From positions 9,109,698 through 9,173,697 of the forward strand of contig OY759269.1 of NCBI GenBank assembly GCA_963662155.1: 64,000 nt of DNA. Reading direction: 5' to 3'. Shown here piece by piece: positions 11,820 to 28,305 of this stretch (within the stretch, counting starts at the first letter, position 1; each line of letters begins with the position of its first letter). Position numbers and translations under genes: made by a program. The notes under the pieces are model-generated. The model made no database searches. It was not told the DNA's origin and saw nothing but the letters and a program-made list of their open reading frames with translations. The stretch is from Lamellibrachia columna. Its lineage: Eukaryota > Annelida > Polychaeta > Sabellida > Siboglinidae.

Positions 11820-13225
11820 GATCGAGGATTAAGCCAGAACATTACAGAACAGTGAATTTAACATCAGTTGTATGTAAATTATTTGAAACTTTAATTAGAG
11901 ACCATATGGTGGAATTCCTTGTAAAACATAATTTAATAAATACATCTTAACATGGGTTCCTAAAAGCAAGGTCATGTCTAACCAATCTCTTGTGTTTTTT
12001 TGAAGAAATTACAAAGTGGGTAGATGACGGGTCACCAGTGGATGTTTAGATTTTCAGAAAGCTTTCAATAAAGTGTCACACCAAAGATTGATACTTCAAC
12101 TAAAATCCCATGGTATAGGTAACGATGTAATCAACTGGATAGAAAAGTGGCTTACACACAGAAGACAGAGTAATAGTAGACGGTGAGATTTCAAACTGGA
12201 AATCGGTTTTGAGTGGGGTACCACAGGGATCAGTATTAGGCCCTATACTGTTTTTAATATATATAAATGATCTAGAAGATGACATATCCAGCAAAGTACT
12301 CAAATTTGCAGATAACACAAGAGTATTCAGAAAGGTTACAAATGATGCAGATAAACAAAGTTTACAGGATGATCTAGATAAATTAGTTAAATGATCAGAA
12401 AAATGGCAAATGTTATTCAATTTTGGGAAGTGCAAATGTATACACATAGGACATGGAAACATGGACGAATAATATAAAATGGGGGATGCTATACTACGTA
12501 GAACCACACAAGAAAAGGACTTAGGAGTAACATTTAATGGTGACATGAAAGTTGCAGAGCAATGTGGGATTGCTGCTTCAAAAGGAAATCAAATTCTAGG
12601 GCTAATTAGGAGAACTATCATGTATAAGGAGAAACAACTAATTGTACTACTCTACAAAGCAATAGTTAGACCACATTTGGAATATTGTATTCAAGCATGT
12701 AGGCCGTATCGTAAAAAGGACATAGACAAGCTAGAAAGAATACAACGAAGAGCAACCAAAATGATTCCAGAATTGAGAGACCTTAGTTATGAAAGTCGCT
12801 TATTACAATGTGGTTTGGCAACACTAGAGTCCAGGAGACTAAGAGGAGACCAAACACAAGTATTTAAAAAGTGAAATGTTTTGAGGATGTTGATAGGAAT
12901 ATGTTCTACAAACTTAAAGAAAGCAGTAGAACCAGAGGATACAAAGCAGCCTAAGTTAAGGAGCAGTGTAGGATGGACATGAGAAAGTACTCGTTCTCAC
13001 AGAGGGTGGTAAATGAATGGAACAAACTGCCAAATTATTGTGTTAATGCTAGTAGTGTGAATATGTTTAAAAATATAATTGACAGATATTTGATGAGGGG
13101 GGCTACACATAGATAAGAAAATTGTTGGACTATCGATAAGCCAATGGCTTCCTTGTCCACTTTGCCGTCTGGAACTTGTTGTTTGGGATGGAAATCTTGT
13201 TAAATCTCTTGTTAAAAACTAAATC
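11820..13225 (+). pseudogene. LINE B copy inserted in LINE C (plus strand, 5'-truncated)
   Basis: RT portion only. It begins at a degraded version of the RGTNQKITDQ region and continues through FLVKHNLINTS, GVPQGSVLGPILFLIYINDL (12209-12394), and 12479-12874 (KKDIDKLERIQRRATKMIPE). It ends with the RT tail and 3' terminal sequence that also occurs, inverted, at 6950-7010. It lies inside the endonuclease domain of LINE C and is absent from duplication copy 2. Confidence 0.8.
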
Positions 13226-15889
13226 TAAAACATTTTAATTACAGCATAATATGCCTGCAGGAGAGATGTCTCACAGAGCACGACAATATGTCACAATTGC
13301 AGTTAACAGATTATAATTACACAATTCAAGGGAAAAGATGTAGCAGTAGAACTGGGTTGTTAATTTATATCCAACAAAAATACTACTTCACAATTTTAAC
13401 GAATCCACATCAACGCAACAAATGTAAATGCCAATTAGTAAAACTAACAGGTGGAAACTTAATAAAACACATTATAATTGTCATCCAATGACCTACAAGG
13501 ACACTACAGACAGTTTATAGATGAATTCGCAACTTTATTAACATGACTTGACAAAGGTAATTCAGAAATAATCATTACTTGGGATTTTAATATAAACCTA
13601 CTTAAACTTAATGATAAAGTTATATTCGGTGAATTTTACGATATCCTAACAACAAATAGCTTTCTGGGAATTTTTACAAAAACATTTTCAGATCATCAAT
13701 CATATTTAAATTTTGTTAATACAATAAACCATATAGTACCAACCCCGAAACTTGTCAAAGTAATTGTACAAAATGAAAAGGCATTTTACAAATTTAAAAA
13801 CGAAATAATCACATAAGACCTTTATAATAAATTAGACAAAAACCCTCATGCAGACCCGAGCAATAACTATGACATAATAATATGTCAAATAAAACTGGCA
13901 AAGACAAACCATATACCAGATAAATTAGTAAAATTCAGAAAATATAGACAAAAACAGGTTTCATTAAATGTAGAGGTGTACTTAAAATGACCTTACTTTG
14001 CAACCAAACATGACAGCGTATAATGGAATCCTAAAAAGAAATATTAGAAATGCAAAAAGAATGTCTTTTGCAAAGCTTTTTTAAAAATACCAAAATTATA
14101 TAAAGAAAACCTGAAATATGACCAATTCAATCTTGAATAGGTCCACCAACAATAAAATAACGCGAAAGGCTTTAAAGATGGTCAAAAAAGATGAACGATA
14201 GAGTGGAAATAGCTAATAAATTAAACTATTTCATCACAATGATAGGATCACAATAAGCAAATAGTGTCATAACTGATAGCGACAAAAATCATACACATTA
14301 TCTAGATTATAAGATCCAATAATATATTCCAATTTCAACCAATCAGCAAAGACACCATAATCAAGATATTGGATCAGCTTTCTAGTAAAACAAGTTGTGG
14401 TAACGATGGTCTATCCTTAAAACACATAAAATGTATTCAATCTGAATTAATAAAACCTTTACCTTAATTATAACCCAATCACTAAACACAGGAATACTTC
14501 AAGATGAACTTAAAATTGCTTAAATGAAGTTATTCCAATATTAAAAAAGATGATGAAACATATTTCAACAATTATGTACCAATATCCCTATTACCAGTCA
14601 TTTCCTAATTTTAAAAAAAGTTCTATAAAATCAAATCTATAATTACTTTGAGCAACATGAACTCTTCTTTACACACCAATAAGATTTCAGATCCCAACAC
14701 TCAAAAGAGCTCGCAGTATTAGAAAAAGTGGACAGGACAACAGCGGCATTAGATAATCATGAAACATGAAATCAATATATTCTTAGATTTATCAAAAGCT
14801 TTTGAAACTTTAAATTATAATATTCTCTCAAACAAACTAAATCACTATGGAGTAAGAGACATAGATTGAAATTTATTTAAAAGTTATCTAAATAATCGTA
14901 AGTAATACGCAGATAGTAATGATGCAAAATCAGACACACTTAATATAACCACAGGAGTACTGCAAGGCTCAATCCTTGGTCCACTACGTTTCATAATATA
15001 CACTAAACCAGTGAATATTTAACTGTGTAATGTATGCAGACGATACAACCCTGTCAACTACCCTTCAGTCAATTGACTTATCAGATCATAATGAAAGTGT
15101 GGAAGACATCATTAACAAAGAACTGAGTAACATAAATTAATGGTTCAATCTCAACAAACTGTCTTTTAATATAAATAAATGTAAATATATTTTGCATAGA
15201 AATGTTCGAAACTTAATCCGCTACAAATCAAAATTAATGGCATACCGATTGAAAAATTTAAATATTTAAATTTTCTAGGCATGGCCTTAAATGAAAGTCT
15301 AAAATGGAAATGTTATACCAATAACATTGCTAATAAATGTTTAAAAATAATTGGTATATTGAACAAATAATTGTTTTACCAACATGCATTAAATTAGTCT
15401 ATAAGCTTTGAAGAGAGGGTTGACCCGAAAGAAGAATTAATATTGTATAACGCATTAATTCTTCCACACATCAGTTATTGCGTACTGGCATGGGGCTACC
15501 AATGTGACCGATTAAATAAAATCCAAAAGAGAGCTCTTCGAATAATAAATTTAAGTAAATACAATGTACATATGGACCCTCTTTTTAAAAATTCAAAGTA
15601 CTAAAGTACATGATATAGTATATACACAAGAAGAAAAATGTTAGTACAAATTCAAGCACCATAAATTAACGGCATATTTACAACACACCGTTGCAAACAA
15701 ATACAAGCATTCATCATCTAACAACATACACACACACATAATAAGAAACGAATTTGCAAAAAAGTATGAGGCATATTGTAAACTTGTAAACAATACTCCA
15801 CAATCAATAAAAAGTAAAATACAAACACATAATTTAAATTGATAATGATGGCGTATTTTATTTATAACACATTACAGTATACCTGTACA

Positions 15890-16010
15890 TGTACATGTAA
15901 AAATATATACATGAAAAAATATATACATGTAAATATATATTTACATATATATATATATATATATATGCATGTAAAAATATATACATGTAAAAAATATATA
16001 CATGTAAAAA
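15890..16010. repeat. TA-rich and ATGTA-type microsatellite
   Basis: A short TA array at about 15935-15967 flanked by repeats of TACATGTAAAAATATA, in the 3' UTR of LINE C. Open frames across it are low-complexity artefacts. Confidence 0.8.
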
Positions 16011-16599
16011 TGCCATAAAAAAGGAGCAATAAAAAGAAATTGCACAAGTGCAATCATCTTATTTCCACAGTGGACCTTAAAACTGCATATGATATTATAT
16101 AAGGGATTCACAAGCTATGTTAAGTCGTTTTACCTACAGAACTATCAAGAACAATGTATGGTATTGAACTGCTACATATGCCAACAAATGCAATGATTAT
16201 ATACACCCCGTGCCCTGTCTTCATATATGTGAACATATACGCAACTTGTCTCAGATGTGTTGCTGATTGCAATAATTAGAGACAAAACATTATAACGCGT
16301 TATACCTGTAACAAACATAAAATGCCTATCTTCCGCAAGCACATTAAACGTATGAGGTTACAATTATATTATCAGAGTGGCTCCTATGATATCGATCATA
16401 TGTTGGTCTTAATATGAGTCTCGCTGGCCCATATTGGAAATGCTCTTTTCTTGAATTTGATTATAACATGTCAGCAAATATTTTACCCAATTAATGCAAT
16501 ATATGTCATACTTTTTATTATTTTTATTTTTATTTTATTATTTTTTCTCAAATAAATAATGCGTTGTTTAATAAATTAAATTACAAAGTTGCTTATGTA

Positions 16600-17068
16600 T
16601 TCCAGTTTATTTGTAAAGTGCAAATGATGATGGATCTAAATAAACGAGTATTCTATTGTATTGATAAGCAGTTCCAGTTATAAACAGTTGGATTGGTACG
16701 CTGGGAAGCTATGGAGGATTAGCAAGTCTAAACAGGTGGGTTTTTAGTTTACGGCAAACTGTTGTTATATCTCCTACACATTAAACACTAACAGGGACTG
16801 AGTTCCACAGAGTCGGTGCAGTAACTGAAAAAGCTCTTGTTTCGACATGTGCCTTAACACTGGGAACAAAAAGTAGATTAGAATTAGATGATCGAAGCTG
16901 TCTGGGCTGACTTCCAGGAGTGAGCAGTGAATGTAAACATGATGGATGCTTGGATGAAAGTGCTTGATAGTTAATTGTACAGATTTTTAAAATGATACGA
17001 TATCGTACAAGGAGCCAATGCAGTGATTTAAGAAGTGGTGCTGAGTGAGAGAAACGAGGAGCAGCCAA
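16600..17068 (-). pseudogene. L2/CR1-like LINE remnant: RT C-terminal end
   Basis: Minus-strand frame 17068-16781 reads HSAPLLKSLHWLLVRYRIIL and ends APTLWNSVPVSV, the characteristic end of L2/CR1/Rex-type polyproteins (consensus style: LKSLHWLPV, then APKLWNSLP). The 3' UTR probably extends to about 16620, where ATTCTATTGTATTG resembles a tail. No upstream RT core is present. Confidence 0.8.
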
Positions 17069-17235
17069 GGGTTAATTTCAATTGTTAATTGAATGAGCTC
17101 AATTAAATTAATTTAATGAATTAACTTTTTTCAGAAAGGCTAATTTAATTTTTTAATTAACTTTACCAAACAGCGTTACTTTAATTGACAAATTTCCAAT
17201 TAACTCTCAATTAAGTGCTCAGTTAACAGTTGACA
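17069..17235. repeat. Cluster of TTAATTGA / TCAATTAA motifs
   Basis: Dense, mostly palindromic AATTAA-type words in both orientations. The style resembles the AATT-rich subterminal arrays of hAT elements such as the one at 46224, but no matching second end or target duplication was found. Confidence 0.4.
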
Positions 17236-18697
17236 TTGCTGGATAGTTCACAGCCAGGCCGGAGACACGCGCATGCAGTGCTACGGCCGCCTCAGCTGAT
17301 TTGTCGACATCCATGCTACTCGCCTCATGCATTTGTTGTCAGATGTCGATCATGGCTTTTGCGTTCGCTACCGAGTCTACTATAGTTTCGCCGTGAAAGA
17401 TTAGTTTTCCATCAAGCTATTAATGATTGCACCACTCACTGATGTCACAATCGCCATTATGATTTCGGCGTAATTTTCTAATAAACCATCAATTGCCAAT
17501 CGGACATTGTTGTGTACTAGTTCTCGGACGTCGCCATCTTGGTTTCTCGTTCTACGCGGCGATGATGATATGTATTCTGCAGACTTTCGCTCTCCGTCTG
17601 TTCATTTGGTGGCTTTTTCCTTCGACATATTTTCAGCTTCGTTTTAGCTAGTTACTAGCAACCGCATTTATTTTGAACGAAGTTGGTGACTGATTACATT
17701 GATTTTTACGGATTTTCGCGGACCAGTTTTTCCAACTTCGTTAATAGTTAATCACGTGAGCTGTATGTCTTGTCATTTATTTGGCTTGTCGTGTGTTTAC
17801 AGTTTAAAATAAAAACATTACCGCGATTGTAACATCTGAACACGTTGCTCTTTATTCAGTGCGAAGGTAAAATGCATATTCCGTTTTAGTGAAGATCATT
17901 CCTGAATTGGAACTAGTGTCACTTTGTATTATGTGGATTAATATTTACGACTGTTTTACGGAGAGAAATGTGGTGTTTGTTTAACTGTGTTGTCACTGCG
18001 TTTTACTTCTCCACTCTCTGTGCCATTAGGTACACAAGACATACAACAAATAAATCCACCCAGTTTTATATGTACCTTTCTTTACAAATCCTGTCTTGAT
18101 TTTTACCGATTGTCTCACAACCTTTTACGGACACGACAGCACACACCCGACTTTTACCGTATGTTCTGAAAGCATGTCGGGCAGGTCGGCTTTTCGACGA
18201 ATGTTTGTGCTTACTACGTCTCCACAAACCACCTTTTGTTGGGAACTGGCTTCTTAGTGTTGTTGCAAAATGTAGGGCCAGGTCCGGCCCATGCATGATA
18301 CTAATCGCTATACCCCTAGTGGACGCAGTCAAATACTGGCCACTGCGTGTACTTGTGGCTGGACTTCAGGAAGGGAATGGTGACATTTCTCCAGTGGTCT
18401 GTCAACACAGCACAGTCGTATTTGTTAGTATCTAATTACGGCAGAGGCTACCCTATACCCAGTCATGGCGTAGTCGACAGCCCGACACATGTTCTACAAA
18501 AAAAGGTAAGGGTATGTTCTTGTATAGCGTGGTATCCAGTCCGTAGGACCGCTCAAAGCGTTTTACAGTTCACCCCCTGGCAGACCTGTTCATTCCAACG
18601 CAATCTCAACTTCTCTGGGAAGCATTCAGCCAAGACTATTCGTTCACATTTCCACAACTGTCTGTATTGCCAGGTACTCATTTATACAGCTGTGTGA
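17236..18697. other. Intergenic, no supported feature
   Basis: Short open frames on both strands at 17987-18697 overlap one another and show no domain motif. Nothing else is recognised. Confidence 0.4.
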
Positions 18698-18820
18698 ACT
18701 GTGGCAACGTGGGGTGATCAAACTTGTCAAAGGTTCGAAGCGACCGCAGTGGAATTTGAAACCGGGTTCTCTCGATTGAGAGTCCGGCCTTCTAACCGGT
18801 ATGCCATCGCGCCCCACATG
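18698..18820 (-). repeat. Second tRNA-derived SINE type, minus strand, short
   Basis: On the minus strand it reads TGTGGGGCGCGATGGCATAC, then a box-B-like GGTTTCAAATTCC. Its body, TCGAACCTTTGACAAGTTTG followed by ATCACCCCA, aligns with TCGAAGCTTGGGCAATTTCG and TTCACCCCA of the SINE at 53347. The two heads differ and the start of the body is shared. No terminator or tail is evident. Confidence 0.65.
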
Positions 18821-18882
18821 TTCTACAGTCTGCGTTTCAACACGCGGCTTTGCTACTGAGTAACCACCTACTTGACTTACAT

Positions 18883-19490
18883 GGAAACAAAAGTCATGGT
18901 GTTGGGCCTATGTACCTATAAGAGTACTAATACATAACCACTTGCAACTACAATAGAAAAATTCACGCCAGTGATTCACTAGGAAAACCTCGTTGAACAC
19001 GCCGCATCTTAATTGTATGGGCCGCGCCATACTGTTACCCAATCCTATGTCACGAGTGCCGGTATTGTATTTAAAATTAACTTGTCAAACGAAAATATAT
19101 TTGCATGAACCTATTCAGTTGCTTGCCAATAAGATATATATTGTGCCCATGCTGAAGTTATGTAACATATGTTGGCCTTTGCTTATTAAACTTGTCCTGT
19201 TTATGGTAAAATAGCGTGTTTGTTTGAGACTTTGTGTTGGTTCTGTATATGCCGACCTCATTCAATACGTCACACGTAGTCTAGGTTATCCGATTTTCAT
19301 AGTGCTGCCTTATCGGTCACGCAGGTTAACGTGTCAATACTCGGTCAACCGGACAAATTACCGGAATCTCGCACTTTTAGAACACATTCCAACTAAACCA
19401 GTGACGTGATATTCTTGATTTTAGTTGTACATGGTTAGGTTTTACTATTTCTTTTTGGTACTTAACCCCAAAACCATGACTTTTGTTTCG
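18883..19490. mobile_element. Long-TIR MITE, isolated copy
   Basis: Same family as 10653-11214 but outside the duplication. Left arm GGAAACAAAAGTCATGGT, right arm the inverse of CGAAACAAAAGTCATGG. Inner parts TTGCAACTACAATAGAAAAA and GTACAACTAAAATCAAGAAT (minus) align. Length about 610 bases. Confidence 0.7.
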
Positions 19491-20588
19491 CTCTAAGCAT
19501 TCTTCAATCCCTGGCGGAGCGTAGGCCATTAACGACTTGTTTCCACCAGGCAAGGTGTTGGGCGTTTCCAGTTGTTTTTATCTACGTCCTGTTTTTGCCA
19601 TAACTTCCATTTCTCAGGGCCATTTTGCCTTCCCTGTTTTTGTCTTCCGTGTGATGTGTTGTGTTGGTTTCCTAAGAGTGTGGCCTATCCAAAATAACCA
19701 CACATGGACATATTTAATCGATCCGACGGGAAAATATTGACCGTCTCAAAGATGAGATAATGATGCAGCGCAGTGTTGCGCCTGAAGGAACCAGTTGTGT
19801 TGAACTGTGTACGTATTGCAGACTCAACGCTTGTCTGATGTCAGTAGGAAAACACGGGGCTCTCGAATGAAGCCTTTGACAACACCGGGCGCAATGCTGC
19901 TGAGCAGTAAGCCATATTGAATATATATTATAATAAAGGTTTGCATAAACAATAAACGTGTGGTATGATAGTACGTATACAAGGAAGATTAAACAATCCA
20001 AAGACAACTGCAATTATATAATACGTGCAATTAATTGGTAAATTGGTAAAGAATTCGACCCTAGAGTTGTTTAAAGCTGCTTCATCAAATGGTACAGCCG
20101 GTTCACTTATTTCCAAATGTGTTGTGCATGACTACTTTAAGTAATGTGCGCAGTCTGTTTAATAAAAAATGCCAATTGTTTTTCAAATCATCGAAAGAAT
20201 ATTGACTGTAGTCGTTAGATCTGGTAAGGATCAAAATAGTGGATATCCAAAATGGTAAGCACAGTGTTGGTCAATGCTGATCACGGAAGTGACCTCCATC
20301 CTCTCGCCGATCACATTACAAAGTTACGATATTTCAACATTTCGATTTTCACTTCAGTTAATGCTTGAACAAGCATTACGTAATTTAATAGTTTGTCTGA
20401 TGATTTCACAAAAACGACATAAACGAGTTGCACAAACGAGCTAGCATGTTGCAATGGATACTAAGTAGGGTTGGTTTTCCCAAAATTAATTTGAAATGAG
20501 ACTAGCAAATAAATCGGATTGATTAAAGCACCTTTAAGCACAACGGCAATGCCACTGTGTTGTGATGTGTCAAGCTGATATTTTGTTT
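19491..20588. other. Upstream region of the methyltransferase gene
   Basis: No coding signal recognised. A pyrimidine-rich CCTGTTTCAG ending at 20604, just downstream, suggests that a non-coding first exon lies somewhere in or before this stretch. Confidence 0.4.
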
Positions 20589-20652
20589 GATGTTCCTGTT
20601 TCAGGTTTTACAACGTTGATCTTGATCGTGACAGAAACCAACATTTCCAGCC

Positions 20653-24054
<3,402 letters not shown>

Positions 24055-24255
24055 TACTCGACTACACGTGACACCGACCGCGTGACATTGCGTAGTTCGA
24101 CGACATCAAGTTTGGCAACAAGTTGTTGGTGGTGGAGATCTTTAACGCACAATGATGTCTCACCGGGACGACCAGATTTTGGCTATTGTTTCACCGTGTT
24201 GAATTTACAGCCTGTTCCGTGTCATCTTTGTCGTTGGTCAGTATTATAAGACACA

Positions 24256-24261
24256 AATAAA
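24256..24261 (+). terminator. Polyadenylation signal of the methyltransferase gene
   Basis: AATAAA 202 bases after the stop codon, on the coding strand, followed by a T/G-rich (TTTG)n stretch suitable as a downstream element. Confidence 0.6.
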
Positions 24262-24283
24262 ACGCAACTGTCATGAAGTTGTA

Positions 24284-24327
24284 CGTGTTTTTGTTTGTTT
24301 GTTTGTTCGTTTGTTTGTTTGCTTGTT
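24284..24327. repeat. (TTTG)n microsatellite
   Basis: Tandem TTTG units with occasional C substitutions just after the methyltransferase polyadenylation signal. Confidence 0.8.
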
Positions 24328-25112
24328 ACGCGTTCACGTGCGCACGTGTCGTTCTACTTAGAGAAGGGTTAACATTAGCATACTTCTAATAGTCCAGTCT
24401 TTGCATTGACACTAGTTCCGATGTTGGCCTATATATGTTGTCTTTAACTATACTATTTGTCAAACTATGTTGTACTATTTGTCACACTAATGTTATACGT
24501 GTGACGCTGACTTTGCTACTCAAAGCTGACTTGATAAAAGCAGCAACATATATTGGCCACTAACTTGTAGTCTGCCCACCGCTAGCGGGCAGTTCATCAA
24601 CTTAATTTATGGCCCACATGCAACTAGCAGTCACCGTAGCATTGAACTGACTGCGCTATATAATTCAGTATTACTTGAGTTTACTCCATTTCACAGTTAC
24701 CATTTTAGCGAAAAGGAACGCGCTAGCTTTGCGACACAAAGTTCACTTGATAAGAGCAGAAACCTATCGGCCAACCTTTCATTATTGACCGGCTAGCGGG
24801 CAGTTCAAAGTGCACTGATAATCCTCTGAGATAATCAGGGTCACCGCGAGCTGTCTAAATATTCACACCTCGGCTTCTTATGAAACTTAAGAATGATGGC
24901 ATTAGGCAAATTTACGCAAATTGACATTCTATACTCAATGACACAATAGTATTTCACGCGGAACCCCATCTAGAAGCGTTACTAATGTACATACATATAT
25001 TTTATATTTAAAATTCATATTGAGGTGGATGGATTGAATAAAATGTATAATTATTTATGGTTAGGCATTTTTATTTGTTTGTTTTTGTTTGTTTGTTAAT
25101 TTAGTAGAATTA
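24328..25112. other. Intergenic, no supported feature
   Basis: A GCTAGCGGGCAGTTCA word occurs twice (about 24581 and 24790) with related flanks, which may be an old local duplication. No gene seen. Confidence 0.4.
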
Positions 25113-25114
25113 AA

Positions 25115-25212
<98 letters not shown>

Positions 25213-25215
25213 TAT

Positions 25216-25276
<61 letters not shown>
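25113..25276. repeat. (TA)n microsatellite
   Basis: About 160 bases of TA repeat with a few ACAC or AAAT interruptions. Confidence 0.95.
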
Positions 25277-25280
<4 letters not shown>

Positions 25281-26399
25281 CCTAAAATTTCGTTTTGTGC
25301 AACACATTACTAGCAGATAATAGTGTGAAATTAACATGAACTTGACAATTGTCTCGGCACACAGCCATACCCTGTACTCTGTTAACCGTCAAGGCAAATT
25401 ATTGGCAACGTCCGAGTAGTTAGTAGATACATCAGTCATATCGAATAGACGCAGTTTACACTGGTATTAATAACATCTAAATATACACCCCTTTACGCTA
25501 TCTATATTTTCCAGTTTGCCATTGAGATTTATGTTGTGAACATACTTATGCGTCTCCAATGTCCAATTTTAATCACTACTGTTATTCATAATCTGCCAAA
25601 TGCAGAATAATTGTTCAAGAAACTGTTTTAATAATTAGCGTTTTGTAAAACGAATAATATGGTATGTGGTACGTTGTGGGACCCAATCTTTTTAGATTAA
25701 TGGTAGATGTTTTACACATATTGACTATTTTGTATCACACATCTTTACATTAGATCATTTATTCCCTTTATTTATTGTTCTGAGACAGAATGAATAACTC
25801 TAAATAGGTTCGCAAACAGCGAAATGGAAGAAGTACTTTCCCACATCCAACCTAGTTCTTTTATTAACACCCCTTCGTGCATTCTACTACTGCGTTTGTT
25901 TACGTTTGATGTAAACATTCAGTATTAAACAAATCTACTTGGTAACAAACGAGTAATCGAATGTGACCTCTGACCTGAATAAAAGAATAGTCACTGTACC
26001 CATTATTCATTAGAGCCCTTTGTACTTGTAGTGTCGTAATTCCCGATTGTCTGTGTGTACTGGTTCTTTATCGCCGTCTCAGAGGTTCGGGGTCTCAGAG
26101 GTTAAACAAAGATATAATCCGACTGCAACTCGAACCAGTCACTTGACACCTCCTGGACCCTGACTCGTATCGGCCTTATGCAAACATACAACACATGGCA
26201 TGACCCAGGACAGGAGTATCCAGGGGTATCTCAGCGACTCCAGTTTCACGGCATAACGCCAACTGGAACCCTACTTGCATTAAAGTGCAATCAATCAGAC
26301 GTTTAAAGTTGGAGTTGTGGGGAACCTAGTAAGCACCCTTGACGCAGGATTCTGAACAAATATGGCGCTGCCCATGCAAACAAGATTTTCGGTGTTCAA
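25277..26399. other. Intergenic, no supported feature
   Basis: No coding motif, RNA gene or clear repeat was recognised on either strand. Confidence 0.4.
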
Positions 26400-26521
26400 C
26401 GAGGTATATTTAGTTAACCACTTGCGTGATATTCTTCATTATAGTTGCAAGTGGTTAGTTTTTTTCAAGTACTTTTATAGGTGCAAAGACCGAAAAAATG
26501 CCTTTGGTTTCACTTTAGCTC
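26400..26521. mobile_element. MITE fragment, one arm only
   Basis: Contains the family motif in the right-arm direction (GTGATATTCTTCATTATAGT, then TGCCTTTGGTTTCACTTTAG). The partner arm is not seen nearby, so it is a truncated copy. Confidence 0.5.
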
Positions 26522-26648
26522 GGATGTTACATCACAGGTGTATACACACGTGTGTGTGCGTGCGTGCGTGCGTATGCACGTATGTATATATGTATGCATA
26601 CACTTTTTTCAGCCAGAACAGTTAACATAGGCAGTAGTGTCTTTAACC

Positions 26649-26650
26649 GA

Positions 26651-26709
<59 letters not shown>
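26649..26709. repeat. (TA)n microsatellite
   Basis: TA repeat with a single G interruption; a second short TA run follows at about 26770-26786. Confidence 0.9.
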
Positions 26710-26715
<6 letters not shown>

Positions 26716-26786
26716 GTAATAACAGTACGAAAGATGTCCTTTCTTTTTATGGTGTTCGAACCCGATGCCATATATATATATATATA

Positions 26787-27272
26787 AAGTTTACAACTGG
26801 AATATTGCTGATTGATTAGAATACTACAATATCGCTGATTGATTAGAAACTGCTTAACCCCTTTTGTTTTGGGGCGCTGCCAAGATTGGGTCTCCCGAGG
26901 ATTAGCAATAGATCTGTTTTATATTGTATTGCATATATTGTTTGACACACGGCCATCATCAATAGCGAATAGCGTCCGCTGTATGCGATTCACATTCCAC
27001 TCCTGGTAGACCTGTTCATTCCATCATCAATTCTACTTCAGTAGCTGCATACGAGGGGCTGTCTCAACAATAACGTCACGCAAAAGCAGGCATGTCCCCT
27101 TAGTAACGCATCTCGTTAAATTTTTATTTGTTGCAAAGTGCCAATAAAATATGAATAATTTCTCCACGTTCCTCTACGATGTTGCCTATTTGTGCACGTC
27201 ACGTGATCACTTACTCAAACATGTCTTTTTAATCCGTATTTATAACTTGTATTGTATTGGGATTATATATCA

Positions 27273-27277
<5 letters not shown>
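26787..27277. other. Intergenic, no supported feature
   Basis: A short duplicated word, ATTGCTGATTGATTAGAA and a near copy (about 26803 and 26831), is present. No gene was recognised. Confidence 0.4.

Positions 27278-27339
<62 letters not shown>
27278..27339. repeat. (TA)n microsatellite
   Basis: Pure TA repeat. Confidence 0.95.
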
Positions 27340-27342
<3 letters not shown>

Positions 27343-27596
27343 GAAATTCATTAGGTTCTACCGGAAATCTGCCTACCGGTTTTTTATTCGCTACATGTTT
27401 GACTTACTGAAAATAAATAATTAGTAAAGAAAACAAACACATGCGCAACTTCATGATTATCACGTTTTATAGCTATGCCAAATATAAATGTTATTACTAA
27501 CTGTATGATACCGCGAGTATTTAGATCCAATACCCACGCTTCACCTGAAAGGTTAGAGAGCTTGTATAGCCGACTTGGGAACCTACCCCATGCACG

Positions 27597-28050
<454 letters not shown>

Positions 28051-28305
28051 GTTGAGTGCGTGCTTGCGTCTTTTTATGAAGTTAGATTTAACGAAACACT
28101 GATCGTACGGTACACTCTGACACACTGACATCAGATTATAGAATATATTTTGAGCTATACTGGTGATTCTAAAACAAGATTATCCGCTAAAAAGTGTCAA
28201 TCAAATGTGATCCTCGAATACAACAAACCGTACGCGTTGCTAAATAATGGTGGGCTTCCAACAGGTCCAAATATAAACAAACAATATATTTTGTTCTTTT
28301 ACGAA

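Larger units (their letters stand above)
2430..15380 (+). repeat. Segmental duplication, copy 1 (compact)
   Basis: The order of unrelated elements here is repeated in the same orientation from 31150 to the window end. Matching blocks are 2430-4270 with 31150-32992; 4300-4417 with 33515-33641; 4418-4590 with 39301-39330 plus 40098-40255; 4590-6283 with 40558-42250; 6288-6945 with 50127-50752; 7120-9795 with 50753-53338; 9800-11196 with 53345-54779; 13841-14940 with 54781-55863; 14941-15360 with 63581-64000. Several independent elements in the same order cannot be explained by separate insertions. Copy 1 lacks the three large insertions of copy 2. Confidence 0.9.
11700..16630 (+). pseudogene. 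LINE C, copy 1: decayed non-LTR retrotransposon, interrupted by LINE B
   Basis: The endonuclease start is visible at 11753-11818 (NIQSVPAQFNELEAYLLELE). It is cut by a LINE B copy and resumes at 13288 (YNYTIQGKRCSSRTGLLIY) and about 13540 (ITWDFNINLLKLND). RT follows from about 14300 (TSCGNDGLSLKHIK), 14770-14820 (FLDLSKAFETL), 14945 (GVLQGSILGPL) and about 15030 (CMYADDTTLST, in a shifted frame). The RT tail is near 15440-15600. The 3' UTR continues past an ATGTAAATATAT-rich stretch to GAGTGGCTCCTATGATATCG near 16377, shared in kind with the LINE A tail. Many stops and frameshifts. LINE C and LINE A are related. Confidence 0.75.

Noticed and set aside
17987..18697. Overlapping 60-116 codon frames on both strands
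   Set aside because: They overlap, lack domains and lack splice or start context. Nothing distinguishes them from chance.
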